Assembly: GCA_028023455.1 (NCBI GenBank)
Contig: JAQFVV010000256.1
Coordinates: 671,001-735,000, forward strand
DNA: 64,000 nt
From: Epiperipatus broadwayi
Lineage: Eukaryota > Onychophora > Udeonychophora > Euonychophora > Peripatidae
Reading direction: 5' to 3'
In this document: one piece after another, positions 46,480 to 59,989 of the stretch
Layout: each line of letters starts with the position of its first letter
Numbering within the stretch: the first letter of the stretch is position 1
Notes under the pieces: model-generated
What the model saw: the letters and a program-made list of their open reading frames with translations, nothing else
Databases searched by the model: none
Told to the model about the DNA's origin: nothing
Translations under genes and position numbers: made by a program

Positions 46480-49400
46480 TTGTTATTATTGATACTGGGA
46501 TTGTCTAAGTCTTCACTGGTTTTTAATGATATATATATATTATCCTTAACAATGACCATATAATATGGTTGAAACATTGGAGAAAAATTGAATTAAAAAA
46601 TAGTTTACAAAATAAATTAAATAATTTTTAATATATTGAAATTTATTAAAGATATTGCCAAAACACAACCTAAATGTTTTCTAAAGTAAAATCTTTTATG
46701 ATTTAATAATAATATTAGTGAAATCCATCAATGTTACAATCCATAGAAATAAAATGATTTTATATATTATGTATTAAAACTCAATTAATTTATGTAATTA
46801 TATCTAAATTAAAAAGCATAAAAATATCCTGACTTATGTTTATATAAATCTGAAAAACAAAGTCTAAAGGGCACTTAAGTTTTATTTTAAAGTATACATG
46901 AATAGTCACTGAACTTATAGTGTAATGCTAAGCATACAAGCGTTGCTAATTAAGCATTCCAGGTTTAGTCAAAATGTAAATAAATAATTTTTATATAATT
47001 TATTTGATGCTATTTGTTTGATATGATTATACTGCATCAATAAATTATTGTTGGATTAAATTATAGAATATATAAGTTTATGGATGTTGTAAGATGTTTC
47101 AGAAAGAAAAAAAACAGTAAAGAAACTAATAATCCATTTTAGAAAATAATATGAACTCTAAAAAAATTATAGATAAGCCATATTTATTTGTCAGAAGTAA
47201 AGTAATAGGTTTAAAGTGATATAAGATATTATGCATATGTAAAAAACAGGGATGAAATTAAATTAATAATCTCAAACAAACAATATTTTCCAATACCTCT
47301 TCTAAAAGAAAATGTGATGATGATTGCATCACTCTTTAGGTTTATAAGTTTGAGAAGTTTATTTTTTTTTATCTCATTTGAAATGTTGTACAGTAATATA
47401 TCCTATGTAATTTCTGCAATGTTCTTCATCTTATAAAAATATTATATCAATTGTCACTTAATAATTAGAAAATGCATATTTACAATTGACAATTAATCTT
47501 ACATTTAAAAGAATCATGAATTCAACTAAAATTAAGCTGCTCAATAATTTACTATAACCATGTATGATCAGGTGGGTCAGCAATATGAGATGGCATAGTC
47601 TGAGTTTGAATCCCTTGTATTACATTATGTGCAGGTGTGTGTAAGTATGTACAGTGTATTAATTTATATACCCAAGATTATTATCTAAAACTTGAACTCT
47701 TCCAAATGTATTTTTTTGCTGGAGTTAATTAGACTATAGAATACTATAACAAAGTGATGCAATTTAATCATTTGAATGATATCTTCCATTATTTCTATAA
47801 CATTAGTTACTGTCAATATATAGATGCATAAATTTTAATGAATATTTATCAAAAAGAACAATAATTTTATCTTTGAAATTAACATTTTTCTTGGCTGCCT
47901 CCAACAGTTTATTTCTGTAAATGTTTGTTCTTTATTTAGAATTGCAATTATTACTCATATTGTAGTTTCTAATTTCTATTAGTAGACAATTACTATGTCA
48001 TGCATGTAAACTTGGATTAACCAATAATAAATTAAATTGATTAGCCATTGATATAATTATAGAATATTCTGGATATGTCTTTCATGGGAATTTGAGATTA
48101 AAAGTAACAAATAACTTTGTACTGCAGTGTTTAATGACTTTTCCAGCAGTTCTCATAACTGGGGATTCAAATCCAGGTAACTTAGAAACCTTTTTAAATA
48201 TCTGGATATTTTTGGCAAATTTGAGATTTCTTAGATAGCCAGACCATAGCTAACATAATAGTCATTCAAATATTGGTCAGTAAATGTGTACTAACTGTTC
48301 TTACTAGAGTGCAAAGATTTATGATTAAAATGAATTATTCAGATAAATTTCAATATAATGTCCATAAAATGAATGTACAATGGTAATTTGATGCTCATAG
48401 ATGAAAAGGATGTCATATTTTTTATTGAAACTGAGTATATGGATTATATTCTTTGTTACCTTTAAAATTAATTTAAAACTTTCAGGATGAAAAACATTTA
48501 TATAATGTATTATCTACACAATCTGACCCATTCAAAAACTAAAACAAATTAATGATTAATAACCTTTGTTTTTGGAAGCATAAATTTTAGAATAAATGAA
48601 GCTGTACCAAAGAATGCAGTAAAAAATTTGGTGGTAAAACTTTTTTCAGACAATTGTAATATTAAAAGACAAAAATATCATTATAAACAAATAAAAGTAA
48701 AATTGTCCCTTTACAAAACATTTCAAACATTAACATAATTTTCAAGAAAATTAAATTGTATATAGAAATAAAATAAAAAAGTATATGTTTTAAAACTAAG
48801 ATGATAGAGAAGAAAGCTTAGAATTTTCTAAATAGCACAATCAGTTATCAAAAAATTTCAACTTTCTAAAAACTAAAATATTATGACAGAAATTATCATT
48901 TTTCAAATATGTTATGAGGACTGATGATTCAGGGGGAAAGTATTAATGCTTAGGAAAATTGAAAAAAAAGTAAAGATACTTATGGACAAGGTGCATAAAC
49001 AGAATAATAGAAGCTTCATAAATGCTTCTGTAAAAGTTTTTTTATATGAAGAGAAATAAAAAGAAAATGAAGAATCTTTTATGTGAGATTATCACTAACT
49101 TAACAATAATTTGAGTGTTAAATTCTAATACTAATTTGTTTTATTGCTTTTTATTATGTGTATATTTTCCCTATTAATTTTATATTTAATTAGTTTGTAT
49201 GTATGAGTAATAGTGTGTTAAATCCAATTATTACAAAACTAAATATAATCTTGATCATATGAAATTTCTGTATCCTTCATTTGGGTTTAAAACGTGGCTT
49301 TTCTTTTGAGATATATTTTATAACCACAAGCATCACATGCCACTAATTAATAAATGTATTTCTAAAAATATAGCAAATCACCATCATTTTTGAAAAGACC

Positions 49401-51120
49401 TATATTTTAGCCAATGTATTATCATCAGGTAAATCTATTTTCTGCCAAGAATCTCACTTCATATTATCTTACTATATTAAGAAATATTTTTTCATATTTA
49501 TGCAAAATTTCAAAACTAATTATAAATGACACTATGTTTTGAAGTTTAAGCTTTAATCAACATCACAAACAAAGTATACACATACATATATAAATTAAGG
49601 GATTTGAACTTCGAATTTTTCAGACTATAATCATTCTTCATTCTTTCTTAAACACTCAACACACATGACTACATACATGTAAAAAAGATTGATGATCACC
49701 AATATATGTATGTCATGCAAAATTAGCACTCATCAGTTAAGCCAGATCATAATCTCCCACACACATATATACAATCAGTGTTCAGTTTATATTAAGATAG
49801 CAATTCCTTAAAGTATATATACATGTGATCCATTCTTTTATTATTATATGTATATTGTTAAATGCTAAAGCTAAAAGACATATTGATTATCATAATAGGA
49901 GTTACTGTAAAATTTTAATTTCAAATGTGTCACATATACATATACAGGTAGCAAAAAGTCCAAGATATATTTAAAAAGCATATTTATGCCATCAAACAAA
50001 AAACACTTTATATGATATCATGAAAAAAAAATTTTTATAAATTAATTTAGTATTTTAAATGTGTTCTTTCTCCCCTGGAACTTATAAAGTAGAAAAATAT
50101 AATGTGCTGCCTCAAAACATGTTGGGCTTATAGTAATAAAACAAACGTATTAAATATTAAAACAAAAAATGATCATATTTTGCAATACATTTAAATTGTT
50201 TGCTTTAATTATTAAGATTGGAGCTCTGTATGGTCTAGCATAGTGATAAAGTTGCATTCTTGTTTGGAAGCTAATATTATTAGTATTTGTTCAGCAAATA
50301 ATCTCTTATTAAGTTACTAACCATTCTGTTATTTATTTATTTTCATTACAACTGAATTAAACTTTGTTTGTTAACAAGGTCTATTTTTTTTGACATGTCA
50401 TCAAAACCAAAAGCCATTTCTATTTTAGGCATAACCACAAGCTAATTGGTCAATCATTTCAAGCTGATCATAATAGTGTAATAACCATGTTCATTTCATT
50501 TTAGATAAAAATCCTGCTTGTTCTGCCCTCTAGTGGAATCGCACCCTTTACTAAAATATAAATTTTATTTCCCTAATTAAATCGTGTTTTCTTATTTCAG
50601 AAGCAAAATCAAGTTTCATATCTGTTATATAATTGAGTAGAAATAATTTCACCAGCATAAAATTAAATCCATTTTTATATTTTTAATTTAGTTATTTCCT
50701 TTTTAAAAGAAATAATTTAATGCCAACTGTTCAGTTCAAAGTAAAGGTTGAAAGCTTTTTTTTTAATCTTTGGCAAATATTCCCATTGGACTCCAAGAAG
50801 CTCATAAGTAAATTGAAAAGTAGAAAACCATTAACTAAAAATTTAAAAACGAATTGAAAGAGACAGTACAAGAAACAGAAAAGGTTGGTGACAGACAACT
50901 TTAATAACCAGAAGAAAAAAAAATCCCATATAAATTTTGATTTTTAAAAACATTTGTAAAAATTAAACAATTTACTAACAGTCATTAGTATAACTTTATA
51001 ATAAAAGTATTTAAAAAGTTCTAAATATAATAATTTAATGTTTTATTGCAGTTATTCAAAGCAATAATAATTGTAGTTTATTTATTTATATATATAGCTT
51101 AAATTGTATTACACTATATA
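46480..51120. other. AT-rich intergenic stretch with weak tRNA-like traces
   Basis: No ORF was recognised. At 47570-47635 a string with GGGTCAGCAATATG and GAGTTTGAATCCC could be a diverged tRNA-like head. At 50228-50280 GTATGGTCTAGCATAGTGAT and TTGGAAGC faintly resemble the tRNA-Gly SINE. Neither is secure. Confidence 0.35.
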
Positions 51121-51127
51121 ATATAAA

Positions 51128-51213
51128 CATCACATGATCACCATTTCTTATGCTTGCTTATAACTGTTATAATACAATACGTATAGTGAGTTTTGCCTGT
51201 TTTAATAACTGTA
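51128..51213. repeat. Fragment of the 56.6 kb hammerhead foldback family
   Basis: CACATGATCACCATTTCTTA and AATACGTATAGTGAG plus TTTTGCCTGTTTT match the outer parts of the 56.57-57.05 kb element in inverted order. This represents an end with the centre deleted. No ribozyme motif remains. Confidence 0.6.
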
Positions 51214-51219
51214 TAATAT

Positions 51220-54200
51220 ACCTATAGTATTTAGTTTTAAAAATTACAATCATTTGATTTACTGTAAATATCACGTTATAAATTATGTCAGAACATAAAT
51301 AAAAAGTTTACTTAAAATAAAAAATAAACCACTTGAGTCTTAATTAAAATATCATTTGAGAATAGAATTTCCAGAGTTTCACCATCATTGAACCTCATTA
51401 AAAAGTCATTCACCAAACATAAAAGTCAAAAAAAAAAGAAGTGTTTAAAATTTCGTAGCAACAAAAAAAGACTGTGGAGCCAAATAACACAGGAAAATTA
51501 AGTAACAATTTTCTAAGGTATTACATAAAACTAAAAATGAGAGAGGTGTCTCACTTCATAAAAACAAAAATGGTAAATTAAAAACAAAATATTTAACATG
51601 CTAGCAAATAACCTTGCGCAGATTATGCTTTTGCCAACATATTTAAGTATCGTTGTAAATTGGTAATGGGGAAAAGAAATTTTCTAATGATATGTAAGAA
51701 ATAAAAATTACTAATCAGTTAAGACAAACTTCTTTTAAATTGCAGAATGTGAATAGTAAGGTAGAGCAAAAGTTCAGGTTAAATTAAATATTAGGTCAAT
51801 ACCTCTAACATTACACCATTAACTCTCTCCTGGACAGAAAATAGAGATGTTAGGTACTAGAAATCTGTAGAGTAAAAAAAAATGCAATAAAAAAGAAACT
51901 ATAAACTAATATTCTAATTTGTTGAAAACAACTAAAGATTAATATATTCATATCCAGGCTATAAACTAAAAAGTGTTGTAGAAATTTTTCTTAATAGGAA
52001 TGTTCATATTAGACAAATGTTTATATTAAGCACCTTATTACAGTGATCACAAAATCCAATGGATATATTTGTATTTGTAGTGGCTTCCATCTGCTAATAA
52101 ACATAAATGTAAATAAAATCTTCTAACAAGTCCCTAAAGTTTAAAACATTTTACCTAGATTCAGAAAAAAATATTTTGCAAAACATGGTTTAAATATTGC
52201 CTTTTATCAAATCCCCATTACAAAGAACTCAATTGAACTTCTGATCATTACAACGTAAAAAGTTTATTTATTACAAGTTATCATTTGGCATCACTACAGT
52301 TCCAAATATTTTTCAAATTAAAATATTTACATTTATTTCAGGGAGTTGAAGACATGGCTTCACATTTTAAAAACAGTCTGGTAATGTTCAAATTGGAATC
52401 ATCAATATAAAAATGTGCTATAGATGTTTGTGATAACCTGTATACTTTCTAGTGCATCTGCAAAACAAATGAACTGGATTTTTTTAAAGCATATAATCTT
52501 GAATTGGAATATCTTTAACCCTATAGATACATATTCTAAATGGGTGAAGTATGAAATAGTAAAAAATACATAGAAAAAATGATTTTAAAAAATAAATATT
52601 TGTGATTAATGGTTTTCCTAAAACTCTGATATTCAATAATAGAACTAATTTTATCTCAACTAGATTTCAAAGTTATATGAGGCAGTCAGCAATCATATAT
52701 GTGTATACTTCACCTTACCACCCAAATCACTGAACTGAATAAAAAGATCATCCAGCATTTGAAACACATTAATGACATAACATTTTTTAAAATCCATATT
52801 AATAGTATTTCTCTACGAATACCAGAATATACAAACCAAAATGCTGTTGGAAGAAAGTTATGCAATAAATTATTGTTTGAAAGCAAACCCTTGGAAATTA
52901 CAGTGAGAAATGATAATTTATATTTAAAAGAAAAACTCTGTATTAGAAATAATTTTTAAAAATGTGGATAAAAGGATCTGTATTTAAATTTCTATTAGAA
53001 CAAATTGCTATAGTTCACCAGAAGATCTTGAAATCAATAATCTGAAGAATGATAAGTAAAAACACAAATAATACTTTATAGGCTACTCCAGAAATAGTAA
53101 ATAAGGTCAAAAAAATTGCGCAAAATCTATCTACAATAGAAGAAATATCAAATCTTTATTTCTGACTCAGAAATTGAGTCAAAGAGAGCTATTGGCATAC
53201 CTTAAACATTATATAGTTAATATGTTATTCCAGATTTATCAAAATTAGAAGAAAGTTATGTTCTGTGTGTGCATATAGATATATATTGTTCACATGCATT
53301 GTACATCTTTTAATTAAAAAAATAGTTTTTCTATTGATTAATTTAAAAAATTAATCTGATTATGAAGAAATTTATAACCTGATTATTTACTAGTTCAACA
53401 CAAGAGACTACAGATAGTTTAACACAATTTATGACATAAATAAGCAAGATAAGGAAACAAAACATGTGAATTCTAGAAATCAACAAAAGCTTCCAATACA
53501 AAAAATTAAATTCTCCCAAGATTGGTGATGTAGAGAAGAAAACAAGAAAGAAGAGCATCATTTGTCAGTTAACATCATTGAAGGAAGTTCCGTGAAACAT
53601 ACACCATAACTAAAAGTACATAGTGGACCTAGAAACTGTACAAGATACCTGGCCTTTATTATTATTTTATTAAGCTTTTGAAATTATTAACCCGATTGAT
53701 ATTGTAGTGGAATCCAAATAACCCACTTACATATAATTACTAGAATGTATAAGAACTTACATAATTGGATTAATGAATGTTATGAATAAACTGCACTGAT
53801 TATATTTAGACTGAAAACCCTAACTAATTATGATAACCAGGCTGGTTCTCCATTAACTTTATTTATTGTTGAACACTATTAACAGCTATATTTCCTGTAT
53901 GTCATTTCCACAAAATATGTTCAATCAGAGAGATGTCTATCTCTTATAAACTATAGACATTTTTTATTCATAGTAAGTCTGTCATATGCAGACTCAGGTA
54001 TCATTTCTATAATGTGGAACTTCTATAAGATGGGTTCAAATCCTTACTGCACTTTTTAAATGTTAAACCCTTTCATTCATTCATAACTGGTTCAATTAAA
54101 CATGGGTATACTTCACAGTGTAATTATTTTTATTGTTACAGCTAACATGAATAATCTAATAATTTGTCTCTAATTAAAAAATATTAGAAAAATTAACATC

Positions 54201-55715
54201 TATCTTTATGTTGCAGTTATGGAATAAGAATTAAGGGCTACATGTAAAGGATTAATAAATCATTTATTTTACTATCATAAATGGATTAGTTCTGAATATT
54301 TATGTAATATTTACACAATGTAGTAATAGTTAAACCCATAACATAATAAAAAACAATAAAAAAGATATATTAAAATAAAAACAGAAAAAGATATTGATTG
54401 ATACAGATTTGTTAATGTAGAAAAAAAATAATAATTTTTACAGAAATATACGATCATTCAGTTTTAGTGGATTCTGGAATTAAAAAGTCTTACCCATTTT
54501 TTAATTATTTTGTAAACATATGTTTTATTTTTTAAGATGTTTATTTTCAGCTCATGTATTTGAAGATTTAATTTCAAGTGACTTTAAGCTTATTAAAATC
54601 ATTCAGTTAGCCAGTTTTACTGGCTAACTTCAATTCATGAGAATATTAGATAATATATTTCGTTATGGTGAACTTTTCATTTTATATAACGTCAAACTAC
54701 AGTCATTCAATTTTCTCAGTTTCCTGTTTTACTTTTGGTTCATATTTTTTAAAATATTTTATGGCTAAGGCTGGATTAATTTTAGATACAGTTTCAATGA
54801 CAGGTAGTTGGTTATCCAATGTTACACTGCTGACATTTTTTTTATTTTACACACACACAATATATATAATCACTTATTTTAATAAATTTTCCCTTGATAG
54901 ATGGATGTTGCAGATAATAGCAAAATTATTTCACTAGTAATTGGCTTACATTATATGGCAGAGGGCATTCTTACATAATGAAATCTCAGAACCAACATAC
55001 ACTGAAGATTTATCTGAACTTGACAAAAACATATAGATAACTGACTATATTTATCATCTTTACAGGTTATTATCATTATTTTCTGGCTAATGTATCAGAA
55101 GATATCTGTATGTTTCAGCTTTTAACAACTTTATATTGATATGCTGTTTTCTTCAAATTTTGCTGGTGTTTCCATTGCTGATATAAAGAGAAAATTCAAA
55201 AGACAAGCAAGACATTACCTTATACAAAAGGTTTTTAGTTTTTTTTATATATCTTTTGCTCATCAGTAAATTTTGAAAGATATTTTCTAACCTGACATCT
55301 GTTTGATATATAACTTTTTGGCTCGTCTTGTTTTGTTTTGTGTTTTTTTTCATTTATTTAATTAGTTTTATTTCCTTAATTACATTGTTAATTATACTTC
55401 AGGTATTTGTTAATTCTATTAATAAAATGTATACAATTAATCAAATTTTAAACAAGTATCAAATATTCAGGATTAATTAAATACGTTTCTATTTATATAA
55501 TTGAATCAATGTGCTTCCTTGTTTTACTTTTATTTTATCTCAATTTTTTTTTATGTAGTTGAACTAAATCTTTTTTACAATTAAAAAAAGTCAACATTAT
55601 CAACTTTTTTCTTTATTCTTTCTATTCATTCTTTTTTTTTGTACTTATATGTATATTTGTGGCCAGGTTAAATGCGCAATATATATATATTAACCTAGCT
55701 GTTGTGTGTGTATAT
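51220..55715. other. AT-rich intergenic stretch, nothing recognised
   Basis: Frames of 86 codons (52699-52959, plus) and 90 codons (54665-54937, plus, hydrophobic) show no recognisable domain and no flanking gene signals. They may be chance frames. Confidence 0.4.
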
Positions 55716-55719
55716 ATAT

Positions 55720-56500
55720 ATTACTAGCTGCATCCACAACTTTGCTCATGTTATTAGATGAAAAGAAGGTAAAGTAGTTGGTAACTAAATTATAGTCAAA
55801 TAGTATTTACATAAAATAATAAAACGAGTTATTAACAGCAGGTAAAAATAATTATGGTAATGCATTTTTATAAATAATGTTATATATCACTTTTAACTGT
55901 TGTATTATTATTTAATGTAAATATTTTTTTAATATATTTTAATTCTCAACTAAATTACCTTGTTTTATTTTACTAACATGATGAAAGCTGATTCACAGTT
56001 GTAAGTGTTAGTACAATAATAGTAAAAATAAAATTATAAAAAAAAATAATGCAGTTGATTATTAAAATAGGCTTTTAATTTATATATATATAAGGAAGAT
56101 ATATTCTGAATAGTAAAATTTTTTTAATGTTTTATTATGTAAATTCCATTTTTGATGTATTGAATATCAAAGAAAAATCCCCTTGCTAATTCTCTTCATT
56201 TCTCTAGTTGTCCGGTCATTGTTAATGGAAACTTCGATAATTTAAAAATATTTGCATATTCCACTTTCAAACTGTAGCTTACATTCATGTTAAGAGAATA
56301 TTTGATAATTATTTATTCCATTTTAATTTTGATGTATTGAATAGTAAATAAAATGTGTATTCACTAAATATTTTTTATTTTTCTATCTATCCTTTTGCAG
56401 TAATAGAAAGTTTGATCATTAAAATATTGTACCAGAACATTAGAGTGTATGGGCTTTGAACCCTTCAATGTTTATTTCACTCAAAATAAAAGACATTTTC
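55720..56500. repeat. Unclassified repeat with internal duplication, family F
   Basis: It starts with TATATATATTACTAGCTGCA, a junction style common to interspersed repeats. It contains two diverged direct copies (near 56147 and 56318) sharing TTCCATTTT, TTGATGTATTGAATA, a TTTCTCTA/TTTCTATC block and GGAAACTTCGATAA versus GAAAGTTTGATCA. There is no coding capacity and the family was not identified. Confidence 0.4.
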
Positions 56501-56676
56501 TTTAATAAAAATAAAGGGAAATTTCAAATTGTATTTTTTATTGTATTTATTGTATTTAATTAATTTAAACAGGCAAAACTCACTATACGTATTGCCACAC
56601 ACAGCAAGCTAGAGTAATCAATGGATGCCAGATGACTTGTGCATAAAATCCCTATTTAGTGCCTACTCATCCAATA

Positions 56677-56722
56677 TCCCCAGGCTAGTTTCTGGCTTGT
56701 GACCTTCGTCAGTGAGGGGGCC
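56677..56722 (-). ncRNA. Hammerhead ribozyme, near-intact, cleavage triplet mutated
   Basis: Minus strand: stem I CCCTCA/TGGGGA, core CTGACGA (56712..56706), stem II GGT/GCC with an A.A mismatch at its base, GAAA (56692..56689), stem III ACTAGC, then C. U16.1 has become C (GCC in place of GTC), which breaks both the NUH rule and the palindrome, so little or no cleavage is expected. Confidence 0.6.
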
Positions 56723-56861
56723 TTGGATCTGAGAGCACTGCACCTAGATCTTAGGATCTAATGCAACCCTCCAGCAGCCACCTTTTATCTCCACTTAACT
56801 ACAAAACTATGAGTTCTAAACTGAAAACACCTTAATGTTTTTAATCCAAGCCCATCAGCTT

Positions 56862-56890
56862 ACAAGCCAGAAACTAGTCTGGGGATATTG
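56862..56890 (+). ncRNA. Hammerhead 3' half, plus strand
   Basis: AAGCCAGAAACTAGTCTGGGG retains stem II 3' side, GAAA (56870-56873), the ACTAGT palindrome and the GTC cleavage triplet ending at 56879, but upstream there is no CTGANGA. Confidence 0.55.
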
Positions 56891-57054
56891 GATGAGTAGG
56901 CACTAGATAAGGATTTTATTCACAAGCCTTCTGGCATCCATTGATTACTCTAGCTTGCTGTGTGTCACAATACATATAGTGAGTTTTGCTTGTTTTAAAA
57001 CAGTTATATACAAGCATTAGAAGTGGTGGTCATGTGATGGTATTTAATTAATGG

Positions 57055-59585
57055 CTTACAATGATATAAAATATATGTAATGTCCCACATGGTTATATGA
57101 TTTAAACAAAGTATTAACATTTATTAAACTAAGAAAAGAAAGAAAAATGAAAGAGAAAAAAATAATAACTTTAATATATCTTTTTTAAAAAAATAAATAT
57201 GAAATAGAAAGGAATTTTCTTTCTTTTGTGGTCATCTTTTTTTCTATAATTAGTAGATAAACAGATCTATAGATCTAGTAATTTAGTTCTTTTGTAAATA
57301 ACTAAATTAGATTAAGTATACCCCCAAAATAAAGATAAGTAAAAATGTTGATAATTGGGTTTTGCATGGAGCTGGTCATGTATTCAAAAATTGTTGGCTA
57401 TAAAAAGAATTTGTCTTTATTGTTCTCAGTCTTTTTCTGATTGTAACTGAACTGGAGTGAATGAAGCAAACTTATAACTAAAAAATTTTTAAAAAAGAGA
57501 TTTAACCACTGCTGTAAATTTCTTTTGATGATCATACCTGAAATAAGTTTACCTGTAGTGTAAAGAGATGGAAAATAATTTGTTTTCTAAAAAGAAGTAG
57601 CTAATATGATAAGGTAAAGCACAACATTTGTAAGTGCTATTCACATTTGTTCACCAGAGATGGCTTCCTGATTATTTAGAACACCCTTATCTAATAAATG
57701 TGTTATATAAAAAGTCTGCAGAGATAAGTGAAAATGAAATCCAAGTAAAAAGAAATAACCTCTTAACCAATGCTTTCTAAAAGACCAGACCAGCCAAAAA
57801 ATACAGAATCATTATAGTGCATGTGTATATTGTGGAAAAGACATTATGTAAACCAGTAAGGTGGACCACCTCCATTGTAAAAGCATCAATCACCAACTAT
57901 TAACTATGAAAGTAAACTTTAAAATCACAATTGTGACAAATATGCAAAGTGACCTTGAATATATATATATATGCACATATATCAATATATCCACATATCT
58001 ACAATTCTAGATGAAAGAAAAAAACATAAGTACTTTGATCTATAAACTTAAATGACTCTTGAATCTAAGGTGAGAATACACTAATTTCATTTATTGCATT
58101 AATTGAAGTAATAATTATTTATTTTTATTATTAATGTTTTAGTGGTGTGTATTTCAAGTAATTTTAAATATTTTTTTGTGATTAAATATTTTAAATAATT
58201 ATTGTTAGTTTCATATAAAAAAGGAAACTTTTATTTATAGAATTTAAAGGGTGATGTTTGACAATCTTTTGTAACTATTATTATTAAATTGTTAATTTTA
58301 TTATAATCTCTGTTTTCTTATTCCTAGCAACATGTCAAAATATTCTTCACATATAAGTGTGTGTGTGTGTGCTGGGTTTATATAGCTAATTATCAAACAG
58401 AACATTTAAAAACTAGCAACCAGTTTAGAAATTAAGAATTATGATAAGGGTTAAGTTATTACATGGTATTCAAATTCCATAAAAATAAAAACATATCTGG
58501 CACTCATTAATTACAAATATTTTTTTATTATATGATCCATTGGATGACTGCTGATAAAGTTATAATAAAAATATAATTAGATTCCATAAAAATTGTACAT
58601 AGTTATAAATGAGATTATCAGCTTAATTAGTTGTACTTTTAGTCATTATAATTAAAGAGTGTGTATGGAACAGGTAACAAACAAATACCCATGAGCTGAC
58701 TGGCATGGATATGATGAGTGGTATATCTATATATTAATGGTTAGATAATAAGTAATCAGTACAATATGTTTATGTAATATTTACATGAAATAATTACCAA
58801 CAGCAGTATCACAAAACATATAACTTTTATTAAATACAATAAACAATAATTTTAAAATAATTTATTTTACATTTCTCATGTAATAATTTTTTAAATGGCC
58901 ATAAAATTTTAATGTCATCATAATATATGCAAGTGATAAATTAATTATACATGTGGTCCAAACAAAGTTTAAATAATTTAAAATATGTTTATTCAGTTAA
59001 ATTTTACCTGGATTCCCAAAAACTAATATCTCTTCATTTTTTTAGTATATCTTTCAATGTACAGGTCACAGCATTTTATTCTATCACATGAGAATATAAT
59101 TAAAGGGAAAGAATAAAAGTTTATCAAATCCAATATTTTTCTTGCTGTACCCATGCATTTTAAATTTTACTTTAACACATGCTAAGTATATATTTAAGCT
59201 AAAATTTTAATAGTTTATCAAATTCATTATTATAACTCATATAAATTGTCATTGTTCAACTGAGAAATTAAATATGTGCTACAAACACAATTTTATTAAT
59301 TTAAAATATATTTACCTTGCTTTACCAAAAACTATATTTTTTCTTTAAAAATTTTTCAAACTGTAATCTTTTAATGAGTGCTACCCTCTTTTAAATTTTA
59401 GGACATCATTTGAAAATAATTATGATACAAAATTTTGACACATTTTTATATTGCAAATTATAATTTTTTAAAAAAATAATTAAAGCAACAATTTATATGC
59501 TAGTAAAGTTCTATAATATAAAAAAGAAAATTATCAGAGTTTTTCAAGAATGGTGCAATATTTGTTGAATTATAAAGTCACAAAC
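57055..59585. other. AT-rich intergenic stretch, nothing recognised
   Basis: A GT microsatellite lies at 58357-58371. No coding frame was recognised. Confidence 0.45.
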
Positions 59586-59589
59586 TAAC

Positions 59590-59985
59590 ATTCACATTTA
59601 TATATAAATAAATAATAATTATAAGTTGAAGTAAATATTTCCATGGACTGTTATTAAATAAAATAATAGAAATGAGAGGAGTATATCCATGTAAACAGAG
59701 ATAACTTTTAACTTTTGATGTTACCAAGAAATTATCACTTATAATTAATTGGCAATCCCTGATGCTAAACAGTTTTCTCTTTAACCTATAATCACACTTT
59801 TGTTTTCAAGAAAGAACTATTATAGATTAATGAGAAAACTTATTTAGCTTCAGTGATTATCAATTAATAGTAATTGATAGTTTCTTGGCAACATCAATAG
59901 TTAAAACTTATCTTTGTTTACATGGATATAATCTATTCATTTCTAGTCTTTATTCTAAAGATCACAATCATATAAACTTTTTACT
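59590..59985. repeat. Foldback family A, copy 4 (complete inverted structure)
   Basis: Arms around 59650-59745 and 59875-59945 are imperfect complements (TTAACTTTTGATGTTACCAA and TTGGCAACATCAATAGTTAA; TCCATGTAAACAGAGATAA and TTATCTTTGTTTACATGGA). The centre carries CCTGATGCTAAACAG, TTTAACCTATAATCACACTT and its own reverse copy. It shares centre and arm blocks with 10.6, 11.1 and 46.3 kb. No ORF is present. Confidence 0.65.
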
Positions 59986-59989
59986 AATA

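Larger units (their letters stand above)
56567..57050. repeat. Foldback hammerhead element
   Basis: Arms 56567-56700 and 56863-56998 are near-complementary over about 130 bases (AGTAATCAATGGATGCCAGA and complement; GAGTAGGCACTA and TAGTGCCTACTC; CAATATCCCC and GGGGATATTG). The centre of about 165 bases is unique. The left arm has a hammerhead on the minus strand with a near-complete core; the right arm has the 3' half of a hammerhead on the plus strand. The outer CATGTGATG block is shared with the 4.4, 45.8 and 63.7 kb repeats. Confidence 0.75.

Noticed and set aside
46395-46577. 60-codon minus-strand frame
   Set aside because: It is again mostly a translated AT microsatellite.
49415-49450. 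TCATCAGG string as a minus-strand hammerhead core
   Set aside because: No GAAA, stem II or cleavage triplet follows at a suitable distance.
55720-55780. Start of a known SINE/LINE (ACTAGCTGC junction)
   Set aside because: The string resembles junctions common in invertebrate repeats, but I could not tie it to a specific family, so it is left unclassified.
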